Assembly (NCBI GenBank): GCA_949318235.1
Contig: OX439133.1
Span: 753,572 to 817,571, forward strand
DNA from: Ecdyonurus torrentis
Lineage: Eukaryota > Arthropoda > Insecta > Ephemeroptera > Heptageniidae
Length of the DNA stretch: 64,000 nucleotides
Direction of reading: 5' to 3'
In this document: one piece after another, positions 1-11,711 of the stretch
Numbering within the stretch: the first letter of the stretch is position 1
How the letters are laid out: each line of letters starts with the position of its first letter
The notes under the pieces: generated by a model
Database searches by the model: none
What the model was told of the DNA's origin: nothing
What the model saw: only the letters and a program-made list of their open reading frames with translations
Program-made: the position numbers and the translations under genes

Positions 1-101
1 AATCTCTAGTGTCTACCAGTTAGCTACACTTACAAAATAAATACGTCCTGGATGAATCAATGAATCAACCAATCAATATAATAAATAACATTGACCGCTT
101 A

Positions 102-268
102 TGTTTACACAGGAAAAAGAAGTCCCGGAAAAGGAAACCACGTGACGGTAGGGAGAAAAGTTGGAGCCAGCAGCAAGCTAAGCCCAGCTAAGCCTGAGCT
201 ACCTCACACTTTTACCGTCACGTGGTTTCCGCTTCCGGCCACTTCCTTTTCCGTATTTTGAGTAAACA
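102..268. mobile_element. Hairpin MITE, family M1, copy 1
   Basis: Imperfect inverted repeat of about 165 bp. The right end reads as the reverse complement of TGTTTACTCAAAATACGG, and both arms carry the GGAAACCACGTGACGGTA block around a centre containing GCCAGCAGCAAGCTA. The left end has lost about 10 bp of the terminal repeat. Two more copies lie at 280-434 and 35471-35647, which defines the family. There is no coding capacity, so it is non-autonomous; the superfamily is not clear. Confidence 0.8.
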
Positions 269-279
269 TAGACTGCTTC

Positions 280-434
280 AGTTTACTTAAAATGCGGAAA
301 AGGAAGTGACCGGAAGAGGAAACGTGATGGTAAAAGTGGGAGAAAGCTTGATGCCAGCAGCAAGCTAACCTTGGAGCTACCATCACGTGGTTTCCTCTTC
401 CGGTCACTTCCTTTTCCGCATTTTGAGTAAACAG
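280..434. mobile_element. Hairpin MITE, family M1, copy 2
   Basis: Most intact copy, about 155 bp. The ends are CAGTTTACTTAAAATGCGG and the reverse complement of CTGTTTACTCAAAATGCGG. The arms continue as AAAGGAAGTGACCGGAAG and pair over about 60 bp. It lies 11 bp downstream of copy 1, with the same GCCAGCAGCAAGCTA centre. Short open frames across it are by-products of the hairpin. Confidence 0.85.
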
Positions 435-868
435 AATCAGTCATAAGCAGTGAAGGCTGTTCCAAGACACAAAAGTCCAGCTCGGTCCAGTGCATATTGA
501 CATGCGTGACAATCAAAGCGTGCGATATTTCACGGCGTGCTAAGCCATGTTGTGATGCGTAAAGTTTGTATTGAAATGTCTTAATTGTTATGCTCGCTAA
601 CTTACTACAAATAACTTGGGCTCAGTGTAGCATGCACAGCACACACAAATATAAACAAATACTTGACATCTCAGCCTCGCAAATACAACAATTAACATTA
701 TATAAATATTTTATATTTTAACAACTTTTATATGTGTGCAAGAAACCATGAAACATCATCAAAACCATACGCTGCAGCCTTTTTTAGTGTGAAAAACCTT
801 AGTTTCACACAAGCTGTCTTTATTTTAATTTTACTAGTTTTACTTTATATAATGCAGCCCAAGGTACG

Positions 869-870
<2 letters not shown>
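435..870. other. Spacer, nothing recognised
   Basis: Comparatively GC-balanced to about 640, then AT-rich. I see no repeat, RNA gene or convincing exon. Confidence 0.6.

Positions 871-910
<40 letters not shown>
871..910. repeat. Poly(A) tract, 40 bp
   Basis: Uninterrupted run of A. It could be the tail of a decayed retroposon, but no flanking SINE/LINE body or target duplication is visible. Confidence 0.97.
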
Positions 911-913
<3 letters not shown>

Positions 914-1085
914 CAAAGCGTGATTTTGTTCGCCAACATATTTGCTTTATTATATATTACATAATTACTATGGTAATAGTACCCTGTGCGCGGCACCTTC
1001 AATACTGCAACTCTGTTTTTAAATACTTCAAAATTGAAAACTTAACTTCCAAAACTGTAAGTAATAAAAAATACAATTATTAGAT

Positions 1086-1155
1086 ATACGAATGATCTTT
1101 TTAGTAAATCTTATAGAATAATACGAATGATCTTTTTAGTAAATCTTATAGAATA
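1086..1155. repeat. 35 bp perfect tandem duplication
   Basis: Two identical 35 bp units beginning ATACGAATGATC follow each other directly (1086-1120 and 1121-1155). Their identity suggests a recent slippage or duplication event. Confidence 0.95.
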
Positions 1156-1625
1156 ATCTTTATTAACCCAGGCACTTGATACTAACTATAATAACTCCTA
1201 AGTAACTTTAAGTAACTTTTAATAGTAACTCAAATAATAGTTAATTATTTAAACTTAAATAAAGGCAATTAACACTAATTAAAAAATATTTAAATGCAAT
1301 TAACTACAAAAAATATGGGATTTACATTTATTGTGAAAGAAACCCGCATTTTAAAAATAATTCAATTTAGACAAAGAAATCTTAATTGTTTCATATACAC
1401 TGAGAAAACGAATATCTCTTGGCTGCATAATTAATGCTACATTATATAGAGTATAAATAATTAAGTTGTAAACACAATATTTAGGTTATGTTATGTACCA
1501 TAATTATTATGCAGTATAACATAGATTATGCTGTATTGCACAAATTGTGCTGAAAATGAGCTAGCAGAATTATTACGTATTTATATTTGACCATGTAGCG
1601 ATCACTTTTCTTAGTGTAGTTCCCA
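1156..1625. other. AT-rich spacer with decayed dispersed motifs
   Basis: A CACTGAGAAAACG motif at 1398 resembles the transposon ends listed elsewhere. At 1480-1600 there is a degenerate ATGC/GCATAA-rich stretch ending TGTGCTGAAAATGAGCTAGC, which recurs at about 33.73 kb beside a minisatellite. Confidence 0.5.
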
Positions 1626-2054
1626 CACTGAGGAAAAAAGTAACCAGAATAAAGTAAAGTTTTTACTAGAATGCAAAGTAAATTTTATGGCACGATATTT
1701 TTACAGTAAAATATTAACTTTGCTTGCAAAGTAAAAGTTAACTTGGAATAATGTTAAATTTTACTGTGCATGCAGTGGGAAAGTTACGTTGCGCGCAAAG
1801 TAAAAAAGTTACCTTGCAGCGCAAAGTAAAATTTAACCACGCACGCTAGATACAATTTTTACATTGCAAGCAAAGTCAATTCTTGCTTTATTCTAGAATA
1901 TTTTTGCGTGCTAAAATGAATTGTTTTTAAATAATTTGCGAACTAATTAAAAAATTTTTTATATATTCTTATAGGTATTAACGAGACGAATCGTTTGGTA
2001 TGAAGTAAAAATTTAAAATTTAAGTTGCAAGGCATGTTAGCCTCACAGACATAC

Positions 2055-2145
2055 GGGGTGGGATTTGAACACGTTACCTACCTACCTACCTAACCTAACC
2101 TAGCCTGCCTAAACTACCGACGTTAACCGTTCGACCATCGTTACA
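2055..2145 (-). pseudogene. tRNA-like pseudogene or SINE head (Ser/Leu type)
   Basis: On the minus strand a box-A-like TGGTCGAACGGTTAACG (2121-2137) is followed about 50 bp later by a box-B-like GTTCAAATCC (2061-2070). The A box resembles the D-arm of class II (Ser/Leu) tRNAs. The region between is occupied by GGTTA/GGTA repeats rather than an anticodon arm, and no 7 bp acceptor stem pairs. It is therefore not a functional tRNA: either a decayed tRNA or the Pol III promoter of a tRNA-derived SINE captured inside the foldback element. Confidence 0.4.
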
Positions 2146-2396
2146 TATAGGTTTTAGAAATGTAAAAGACTTTTATAAACTAGAAAATAAGAAAGTGGGG
2201 GAGTAGAAAAGTATTCACGCGCGACTATTTAAAACTTTATTACGGCATTTTTTTTTTCTTATATACTGCCATTAGAAAAATTATTCACCAGTGATAATAT
2301 AACAAATACATATGTTTTTCACTTGATTTCTATTTAAATCTGGGCTGTATAGCATGATGTATTTCTGCTAAATTTTAATTAAGGCTAAATTAAATT

Positions 2397-2435
2397 CCCC
2401 CCCCCCCCCTCTCTCTCTCTCTCGCTCTCTCTCTT
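2397..2435. repeat. Poly(C) plus (CT)n
   Basis: A run of 13 C followed by an interrupted CT repeat, within the core of the foldback element. Confidence 0.95.
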
Positions 2436-3252
2436 TTTCAATGATTATTTTAATATTTATTTTTGGGCAAGATTTTGTTTAAAAAATTTCAATAATTTGT
2501 TACACATTAGATTAAGTTATCATAATTTATAATGCATGGCAGCAATGACAAAAATGAAATAATTACGATAATACATACAAAAATGTTTTTTTTCCTAAAA
2601 AAAAAAAAAAAAAAAAACGCACACCGTTAATGCTATAGTCCTCTTTTAGCGATATTCATTTATGTTAAATTAATACAAGGAATTAAAAAATAAAATTAAT
2701 TAATTATTTTTAAAATAATATTTAGAATCATCAGATTTATCCTCTATACTTATAGTTTACTGCGCAATGCATGAAAGTAACCTTGCTCTATGAAGTTAAA
2801 AGTTACTAGAATGCAAGGTAATTTTTTAACTTAGCGTGCAATGTGAAATTTTACTGCGATCAAAAAAGTACATTTTTACTATAAATTAGGGTGAAACGTT
2901 AACACAGCTGCAAGGTAATTTTTTTACATTTCAGTGCTTAGTAAAATGTTACCTTGCAAAATGTAAAAATTTACTTTATTACGAAGTTAATATTAAACCA
3001 TCCCTGCAAAGTTAAAAAATTACCCAGACGGTAATGTTATTATAATCCTACTGCGTGCAAAGTAAAAATTTATTCGGTTCTCTTTTTACCTTGCAATTTG
3101 ACTTGATTCTAGTAACTTTTTTACTTTTATTCTAGTAAAAACGGAAAGTTACTTTGCTGCAAGGTAACTATTTTTCTCCGTGCAGTATTAGGTGTGACGA
3201 TATTTTAACTTAATTATTCCACTTTTGCAAGTCAATAAAGGTGTTAGAGAGG

Positions 3253-3256
<4 letters not shown>

Positions 3257-3335
<79 letters not shown>
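3257..3335. repeat. (GA)n microsatellite
   Basis: About 39 uninterrupted GA units. The arginine/glutamate open frame over it is a repeat artefact. Confidence 0.98.
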
Positions 3336-3337
<2 letters not shown>

Positions 3338-4539
3338 CATTTAAACATAATTATGCAAATCACTTTGGTGCTAATTAATGTTCATCTGATATGCAAGAAA
3401 TTTATTTTAGTGGTGAGAGGGGGTGAATGTAAGGGGGGGGGGGAGCTTTGAGCCGCATTTGACACACTTTGACATTTGTTTACCTTTTTTATTGCAGTTT
3501 GGGTTAATTATATACTTGTTTTAATAATCATTGATTCATTCATTTATTTTCTTATTTATTGTTTTATTTATTTATTCATTTAGTTTTATGAAATTATATT
3601 TATTAAATACAAGGTGCGTAATATTTAGTTTTACAGATTAACAAGATCTAAAACCATGCAAAAAGGAAAAAAAAGTTGTCAAACTTACATTCAGCCGACT
3701 CGGATTAACTTAAATATATATTGAAGAAAAACGACAATATACAAGTATTTTGTTATTATATTTTCAATTTAAATGCATTTTACTACTACTTTTTTTTAAA
3801 AAAGTGTATACTAAAACTCAATTTTTCATTTCAAATAAAACTGAAATTTGAAAAGTGTTAAAAAAAAATTATCGAAATTAAAACCAGTAATCTAATAAAC
3901 CACTTGCAATGAACGAAAATTTTTAAAAATACATTTAAAATTTCTGAATGTTTTAAATATGGGAATACCGTGTGTTCAAAAATATACATATACGGTATAA
4001 GAAATAAAAATAACAAAAAATGCAAAAATTAATTAAAAATACTTCCCATGCTCTCCAAGAAAAAATAACGCCTCAAAATTTTGTAATGCTCTTTTCAAAA
4101 ATGTCATAAAAAGTGGGGGTTAAAAAAAGTCACCTTCCTCATTATGCTGCATTTACGTTCCTTTTCAATCCACAAATCACTTCTCATATTTTGCACCCGA
4201 GTAGCAAGCCGAGGGGAATTATTTTATGTCAATCAGTTATGTTGATTATTCAAGATAAATGCTACCTATCAACTTTGCGACAAAATCCTTTTTATTTCCA
4301 TTTTCTTGTTATTATTGTTTTTGTAAGCGAAATACAGAAACTGATTTAAAAATTTTTATTTTCAGCGTTAGAGAAAACTATTTCCAATATAACTAACACA
4401 ATAAAATAAAAATAATTACTGTTTTAATTACTAAGTCCATGTAAATTAATTTGTAATAAAATGCAATTATAAAGGAGCAAAGTAAAAGTGCAACGAACAA
4501 AAAGAAAAAGAAAAAAAAAAAAGAAAAAAAGAAAATAAG
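3336..4539. other. AT-rich spacer
   Basis: Contains a G-run (3432-3442) and TTTA-rich low complexity (3535-3590). A CCCGAGTAGCAAG motif near 4197 resembles one end of the element at 61051. No gene seen. Confidence 0.5.
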
Positions 4540-4815
4540 TTGTATCTCGAAACAGAAAACTGGCAAACTTTATGATGACATTTGAAAGTTAACAGTAACA
4601 GTACCTATGATAACATTTTCACCATCAGATAAGACAGAAAATATTGAAATTAACATGGGATCTTATGATGGGGCTATAACTAAATAATAATAATAAATAA
4701 AAAATAATTTAAAATCTAGTAAAATCCGAACGTTGTTTATATAATCCTTTTTTTCCTTTTATTTTCTTTTATTTTCTTTTATTTTGAAGATAGTTTATCC
4801 TAATGTAAATAACAT
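4540..4815 (+). repeat. Dispersed repeat family E, copy
   Basis: Contains the family core: ATGATGACATTTGAAAGTTA, then ACCTATGATAACATTTTCACC, the CAGATAAGACAGAAAATATT block and AACATGGG. A degraded tail ends at TATCCTAATGTA. Other copies lie at about 6.5, 18.1, 23.9, 27.4, 31.2, 44.1, 54.7 and 58.3 kb. No terminal repeats or coding potential were recognised, so the class is unknown. Confidence 0.7.
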
Positions 4816-4964
4816 ACCAAAGCAGAAGGTGCACATTTTGTAGCGTCGTCATGCCATACATATAAATAACGAGACAGACAGGGTCAAAGGTAAAATTAGG
4901 AAATTGGTCTCGGAGAGAAGTGGCGTCATCTTTCTAAATCTTCATCCATCAACTCGCTCATCAC

Positions 4965-5510
<546 letters not shown>

Positions 5511-5814
5511 TAGGGTGTATGCATTCATGTTAAAGTCGACGCCATGTTGGATCACTCAGTAACATGGGTGGCATAGGAAAACGACACATTTTGCCAGTTT
5601 AAAACCACTATGCAATATTTTTGAGAGCATTGATGCTGTAAATGTGTTGAATTAGTATCTCAAGTATGTGAGAAAAATAACAATAACAACAAAAATTTAA
5701 CAATTTTTCAAAAAAAATTGGCTTAAACGAAGTTTGTCCTATGCTGAGCAATGTTATTCACTACTCCAGTATGGCCTCCAAGCGCATTAAATATGACATC
5801 ATCCGCATACACCT
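5511..5814 (-). mobile_element. MITE family A, full-length copy
   Basis: About 304 bp, with ends TAGGGTGTATGCATTCATG and (reverse-complemented) GGTGTATGCGGATGATGTC. Conserved internal blocks are GTCGACGCCATG, AGCAATGTTATTCA and the CTCCAGTATGGC block. The terminal repeat is TA-flanked in most copies. There is no open frame of interest. It pairs head-to-head with the next copy. Confidence 0.85.
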
Positions 5815-5830
5815 TATTAGTATGCTGTAT

Positions 5831-6108
5831 TAGTATGCTCATGACGTCATATTTAATGCGCTTAGACGCCATACTGGAGTAATGAATAACATTACTCAGC
5901 ATAGGACAAACGTCATTTTTGGCTTTTTTGAAACAGTTAATTTTTCGGTTTTTATTATTTTTCTCACATACTTGAAATTCCACCGGCATCAATGCTCTCA
6001 AAGATATTGCTAAGTAGCCATGACAAAATGAGTCATTTTCCTATACTGGCCCATGTTATTGAGTGATCACATATGGCTTCGACTTATATAAGAATGCAAA
6101 CACCCTGT
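5831..6108 (+). mobile_element. MITE family A, copy in inverted orientation
   Basis: Begins AGTATGCTCATGACGTCAT and ends GAATGCAAACACCCTGTA. With the copy at 5511-5814 it forms a ~600 bp head-to-head inverted repeat with a spacer of about 16 bp. Confidence 0.85.
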
Positions 6109-6547
6109 ACAAAATGTTTTGAATATCTAGGACTGAAATAGAAATGACAAAATGTGACTAAGTTACTTTACCGTGTAGCAGATATTTTGTAAACTGTCTT
6201 TGCTTACAGTCTCGCATATTGACACAAAAATCACGTAGTCTACGAGATATGTACACTTAACTGACCCCGATGTATCACCGCGCATGATACATTACGTTAT
6301 TATTGCTAATGTAATGACTTCACATTTCATCTATTTTTAACTTTATTATTTAAATTTTGCCTTTTTATTTTTTAATTGTTATAATTGTTATTATTATTAT
6401 TTTTTATTTTTTTGCTTTTTTTATAAATCTTTTTTTTTTCTTTTTCTTTTATGATTTAGCCAAATTAATAATTAAAAAATTAATAAAATACTTAATTAAA
6501 TTACAATGTAATGATTTAAAAGCGATCGTTTACTGCCTAATTTTGAT
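6109..6547. other. AT-rich spacer
   Basis: TTA/TTTTT-rich low complexity from 6350 to 6500. The Phe/Ile-rich open frame there reflects composition only. Confidence 0.6.
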
Positions 6548-6645
6548 ACCATAGTAACAACTACCTATGATGAAAATTTAAGGACCTGTGACTATCAGAT
6601 AAGAGAGAAAATATTGAAATTAACATGTGCTCTTATGGCAGTATA
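6548..6645 (+). repeat. Dispersed repeat family E, short copy
   Basis: Carries GTAACAACTACCTATGATGA, the GGACCTGTGACTATCAGATA variant and AACATGTGCTCTTATGG. It is truncated on both sides. Confidence 0.7.
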
Positions 6646-6708
6646 AATCTAAGCTTCATGGCGATGCTATTTAAATTTTCATATAAACTTGTATTTTCTG
6701 TATTACTG

Positions 6709-6712
<4 letters not shown>

Positions 6713-6746
<34 letters not shown>
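6713..6746. repeat. Poly(A) tract
   Basis: About 34 consecutive A. Confidence 0.95.
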
Positions 6747-6748
<2 letters not shown>

Positions 6749-7870
6749 TCTTTACAAATTTTAGTTTTTTTTCTTTTTTTTTTTTTACCAAATTATATCT
6801 CAATTTCGTAAGCAATGAATGAAAATAATAAAAATAAAAACACGAAGCTTACATTCAAAAAGTCCCTCAGTTGAAAGTTTTATTTATAAATCTAACGCTG
6901 ATTTGAGACCAAAATAACATTTTTATACATTTGTTGTGTTCCGATGGCACTGAAGGCACTTAACCTTTAAAACACACACACACACAAAAACTGTAAATAA
7001 AAGTAATTAAAAATAAAAAAGTGTAACAATAATTACGAGCTAAATATAATCCTCTTTTTATATACATGTTCAAAATATTTTTATTAAAATAAAAAATATT
7101 AATTATAATTTTAATATTTTCTGTTTCACTGGCAAGTGCTTTTTTTTTCTAACTACTTAAGCGATTACGCTAATTAAATTGAAATACTACAATTTTTTTC
7201 ATCTTTAAGGAGTCGGGAATAGAAAATAATTATCACCGATAAAAGGACCCAATTCTTTATCTAATAGTAATTGGGACCATAAATGAAGCCATATATGCAA
7301 AAATTATGAGATTTTACCGTTTTACCAATTCAAAAAAGGGTCGACATCTCTAGCTTTAAAGAAATGTACTTTGGTTTTCAACGACATTTTTAACATGATA
7401 TTTGCATTTTTTTTTCTTTTTTTTTTTTTCTTCTATAGCTTTCAATTTTGTCGTCTCTCTTTGACGGTCTAACTTTGGTTCAGTATAAAAGCTGCCATGT
7501 AGCCATTATATGATAAATGTCCAGGCGACTTTCCTCTATGCTAACATACGTACAAGTATCTCGACAAGTACCTAACATTTGACATTTCAAACAAATCTAG
7601 CGGCACAAAAACATACGCACGAAATATACGTGTTGGCACAACATGAGAATTATAAAAGAGGATCAGAATAGATAAGTAAGCATGTAAGTATACTCATATA
7701 TAAATATTTAAATAAATAATTAAATACATAAATAAACAGGTAAATGAATAAATAAATAACAAGCTAACGTACAAATGAAATAATTGAAATAAATTTAACT
7801 TTTTTATCAAACCCCAAAAATATAATTCGTAAAAGTTTAAGTTCTCGTATTTTATAGTTGTTTATTCATG
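6747..7870. other. AT-rich spacer
   Basis: Holds poly(T) near 7410-7430 and ATAA-type low complexity at 7700-7760. No gene or transposon end recognised. Confidence 0.55.
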
Positions 7871-7990
7871 TACGCTATAATATTGTTGATGTTTGACGTC
7901 TGTGCTTTACTATCATATATTCATATATAGTCACCTTGCAGCGGAGCTTGCAAACTAACTTAGCTATATAGCATACTTATTCTGCAGTCT
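7871..7990 (+). repeat. Dispersed repeat family R, copy
   Basis: Shares TACGCTATAATATTGTTGAT, GTTTGACGTCTG and GCTTGCAAACTAACTT with 63584-63666 (+) and 41391-41480 (-). Ends undefined. Confidence 0.65.
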
Positions 7991-8076
7991 TTACTTTACA
8001 TGCATATAAGCTTCTTAAAAGACAGATATGTATATGAGGCTTCATAAATCATAGAAGCATTGATTGTATGCATACA

Positions 8077-8079
<3 letters not shown>

Positions 8080-8120
<41 letters not shown>
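8080..8120. repeat. (CT)n microsatellite
   Basis: About 20 CT units. Confidence 0.97.
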
Positions 8121-8122
<2 letters not shown>

Positions 8123-8370
8123 ACTACGAAGACTTATATACAAATGAAACTCCCGAGGTCACACAGTTGACCCCTGTGGCAATCCAAGTACAATCCTATA
8201 CAACACAATCTCCACACAAATATAGAAATGTGACATTTTCTTATACATCAATTGAATTGCTGTACGTTCAAATATAAATATTTCTGGTTAATAAATATAC
8301 GGGTATTTCTCACCATATTACGAGACATGTAAATCAACCCTCAAAGGACTGCCTCTCTCGCATCAAATAG

Positions 8371-8372
<2 letters not shown>

Positions 8373-8449
<77 letters not shown>
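8373..8449. repeat. (CT)n microsatellite
   Basis: About 38 CT units, the second CT array within 300 bp. Confidence 0.97.
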
Positions 8450-8450
<1 letters not shown>

Positions 8451-9410
8451 AATAGATATTCTTGTATTTAACGTAGTTGACGTCACAACCGTTAAGACAA
8501 AAAATAACAAATAACGCTCAAATTTGTGGTTAATTTCGTTGTACATACATATGGTCCTAACACTGGTGACGTCACTAAAACTATAAAAACTTTGTGACGT
8601 CATAACTGTATAGTAAACAAAACGTAGGTACTTCAACAACATTAAATCTGAACAAACTTTTATATAAACTTTACACTTGGAATTAAATAACATAAATTTT
8701 AAACAATTAAAAAATAATAATACAGTAATAATAAAAATAAAAAATAAAAAATATATAGAAGAAAAAATACAAATAATTACAATAACTTACAAGGAAAAAA
8801 TAAATTACGCTATTTATGCCGTCGAATAGTAAAAAATATAGAAAAAAAAAATAAAAATAAAAAAATTAAAGTATAGAAAAGTTATTTAATACTATGAAGT
8901 ATGCTAAAAAAAAGCATTTTTGGCTGGTGCACCAAATTATCACGCATATGTTTTCCCCGTGTAGATGTGAATGTGCGGAAATGATTGCGTGGAATGCAGA
9001 CAATTAGAATGACAATAGCTCGTGAGGTAACGTCCGGTGCTCTGATTGATTTAATGTTACAATATGCTTGTGTGTTCACAGCAAATTCCAATCACATATC
9101 AATATACATAGTATACAAAAAGTACAACTTTTTATTTTGTGCAATTAAATAATTAAAATAATTCGTACCGGTGATGACATATCAAACAAATATTTAAAAA
9201 TAATAATTATAAACAACTAAACAACAGATTGAAAACATTACAAATAAAAACAATACACAATTCCAAGCAACGAGGAATCTATGATAAACAAAGGTCGAAG
9301 TGACTTCATAATGTATCTGGTATCGCAGACGTCGAGGCCTTTAATAACGATGCATTAGACAAAGTGCATCACACTGATGCATTTTATTCTTATATAGCTA
9401 TATGGTAACT

Positions 9411-9414
<4 letters not shown>
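8450..9414. other. AT-rich spacer with three CRE octamers
   Basis: TGACGTCA occurs at about 8478, 8566 and 8595, outside any recognised MITE. The rest is AT-rich, with a slightly more balanced patch at 8910-9080. I see no credible exon. Confidence 0.5.

Positions 9415-9481
<67 letters not shown>
9415..9481. repeat. (GA)n microsatellite
   Basis: About 33 GA units. Confidence 0.97.
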
Positions 9482-9484
<3 letters not shown>

Positions 9485-10141
9485 CCACACAAGATGGTCT
9501 AATTTCTATCGCTGTCAAAGTGACAGCTAATATAGAAACATTTCAAGTCTGTGGATAACATTAAAAGCCAGTACAGTACATTAACATAATATAACTAATA
9601 TTTTAACTTTCAAGCTATAGTCAGCATTATGCAACGTCTTTTTAAATAAACAAAACTTTTTCAAATCAAGCTTTAACTTATTTTTATTGCCAATCAATAT
9701 AATTGTGCATTACCTCAGTTATACGAATCCTAACTTATTTAAGATAAACACTTTTGAGCAGCAAAAATAATACATTTTAGCATAATATTAGCAATATAGC
9801 TTTTTTAACTTAAAATACCATTGCATAATTTTACATGAATTTATATTTATCCTCTTATGAATAATTTTTATACAAAAAAAAAGAAAAAAAAAGAAAGAAA
9901 GAAAAAGAAAGAAAGAAAGAAAAAATTAATTACTAGCAATTTTATTTATTATTATTTTTTTTAATTGTTATTTTCATGCAAGTTTTATGCTCAAGATTTA
10001 ATTATGAGTTTTATTTAAGCGCAATATAAATCCTTTTTATATATTTTAATATCAGCATAAAAAAGTACATAGAAAAAAGAAATGAATACTTTTTCTAAAA
10101 ATTACTAATCTTTCTTTCAAACAATAATAATAAAAGTACTT

Positions 10142-10144
<3 letters not shown>
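9482..10144. other. AT-rich spacer
   Basis: Includes A-rich (AAAG)n low complexity at 9876-9926. Nothing else recognised. Confidence 0.6.

Positions 10145-10195
<51 letters not shown>
10145..10195. repeat. Poly(T) tract, about 51 bp
   Basis: The longest mononucleotide run in the window. Confidence 0.97.
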
Positions 10196-10196
<1 letters not shown>

Positions 10197-10918
10197 TAAT
10201 AATTGTGCAAGTTTGTGGGTGACTAGCTAATAGTTTTGTAAGTGTATTAGTTTGTATTTGCATGTTTAACATTTCCCAATATTTTATTGCAGTCTAGCCA
10301 TATCTGTAATAATAATAAGGCGGTCTTGGTCTAGCCATATCTGTATGGCCTAAAACTAACAAAACTTTTAATAAAGTGCGATAAAGATCGTTGCTTTGTT
10401 TTATAACCAAAGTTGTAAAGATTGGCTAGAAATGCTTTTTAATTGATAAATTGACTTTTTACTGCTCTACCGTGAAAATAACAGATCCCTTATCAACTAC
10501 AATTTTTAAACTTTTTAGTTTTATTATTATAGTGCGTCATAGAACGCTTTTGGAAACTCAAACATTCATTTACGAAAATATTTTGCTTTGTTTCATTTAT
10601 TCTCTAGTTGACTATTTGGTTCATTGATTGATTGATTGATTGATTTTACTTGCACTATAAACTGTCAGTTTCATTTAAAATTATATTCTAAAAAAAAATC
10701 AACAAATATTTAGATTCATAGCGTAACACAATATAATTCAAAATAAATATTAAAAATAATAGAGTGTGCAATTAGTTTACGTATATAAAATAAATAACTA
10801 GTTTTGCTACACTAAATCCAATACGTTTGAAACTGCATGACCTGCTGTCAAATATGTGCTGGAACAAATTGAAGTTGAAACTCTAATAAGAAATCTAGTT
10901 TTAGTAGAAATGAAAACT
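10196..10918. other. AT-rich spacer
   Basis: GTTTTGTAAGTG near 10229 resembles a CACTR element end in reverse. TCTAGCCATATCTGTA appears twice about 40 bp apart (10291-10350). A short (GATT)n lies at 10621-10645. No gene. Confidence 0.5.
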
Positions 10919-11226
10919 TTAAAGGCATAGACCACATAAAATAACATGTTTTAATAATTAAACACAAAAAGCATTCTTCAACAATGATGACAATTTTTAC
11001 CACAATGTAAATGTGGCCCCACCACAAGAGAGCGTGAAAATACTGTAAAGTATGTAAATTGCGTAATAATTCCTGTTTATGACGTCAGAAACAGGGAAAA
11101 ATTAGTATGAAAATGTGCATATTGCATAAGTCATCATTTTTTATCACTGCTACGGCGCTTTGAGACCAACTAAAGTTATTTATGTAAGTCCCATCAAGCT
11201 AGTATTTTCGAATGGTCTTATTCTTA
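10919..11226 (-). mobile_element. MITE family C (T2/Kolobok-like), diverged copy
   Basis: Starts TTAAAGGCATAGACCACATA. Contains CTGTAAAGTATGTAAATTGC, TGACGTCAGAAAC and the TAAGTCCCATCAAG block shared with the other C copies, here in reverse order. The far end is decayed. TTAA-compatible flanks and TTAAAGG termini match the pattern known for T2 (Kolobok) MITEs. Confidence 0.8.
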
Positions 11227-11664
11227 GGGCGCTCCTAATTTTGGTACTTTTGGTCCAGACATTAGGTCCATTAAGTCGCATATTCTGACCTAAAACTAAG
11301 GCCACAATACAGTGCTAGAGTTTAAGTGGTTTATAATCCACTTCCCAGTGAGAAAACGACTTAAAAATAGCTGCAAAATCCTTTTAATTAACACTATAAA
11401 AAAAATGTTATAAAAACTTTAAAAAAAAAGTTATGATAAGAATTTTCTTTGCAACTTTTTAATTAAATGAATAATTTTGATAATATTAAATTTAAACATC
11501 TTAGAGAAAAAAAGTTTTTGTGTGCTAGATATAAAATTCAGGTAAGGTAGCGAGCGAGCAGTTTTAATTTAATTTTTGTGACTTTATCATCAGACTTTTA
11601 AATTTTTAACATCTCTTTTTTTTATATAATTTAATATTAAAATTATACAAAATTCAATAATGCA

Positions 11665-11711
<47 letters not shown>

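Larger units (their letters stand above)
1626..3187. mobile_element. Foldback-type element with subterminal repeat swarms
   Basis: The left end starts CACTGAGGAAAAAAGTAACC. The right end, reverse-complemented, reads ACTGCACGGAGAAAAATAG followed by TTACC. The arms (1640-1880 and 2760-3180) are filled with degenerate copies, in both orientations, of GTTACCTTGC, GCAAAGTAA and TTTTTACTAGAATGCAA, so the arms pair imperfectly over 250-400 bp. The 0.9 kb core is AT-rich and contains a tRNA-like sequence (2055-2145), a C-run plus CT-run (2397-2435) and a poly(A) tract near 2600. No transposase is visible. A CACTR terminus with multiple subterminal repeats recalls CACTA/EnSpm derivatives; the classification is inference. 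Confidence 0.6.

Noticed and set aside
2078..2104. CCTA/CCTAA run as telomere-like repeat
   Set aside because: Only a few degenerate units, within the tRNA-like region; no array.
11540..11547. Plus-strand CAGGTAAG as a recursive splice site
   Set aside because: No pyrimidine tract or branch-like site upstream. The same applies to CAGGTAAG at about 55644, inside an inverted repeat.
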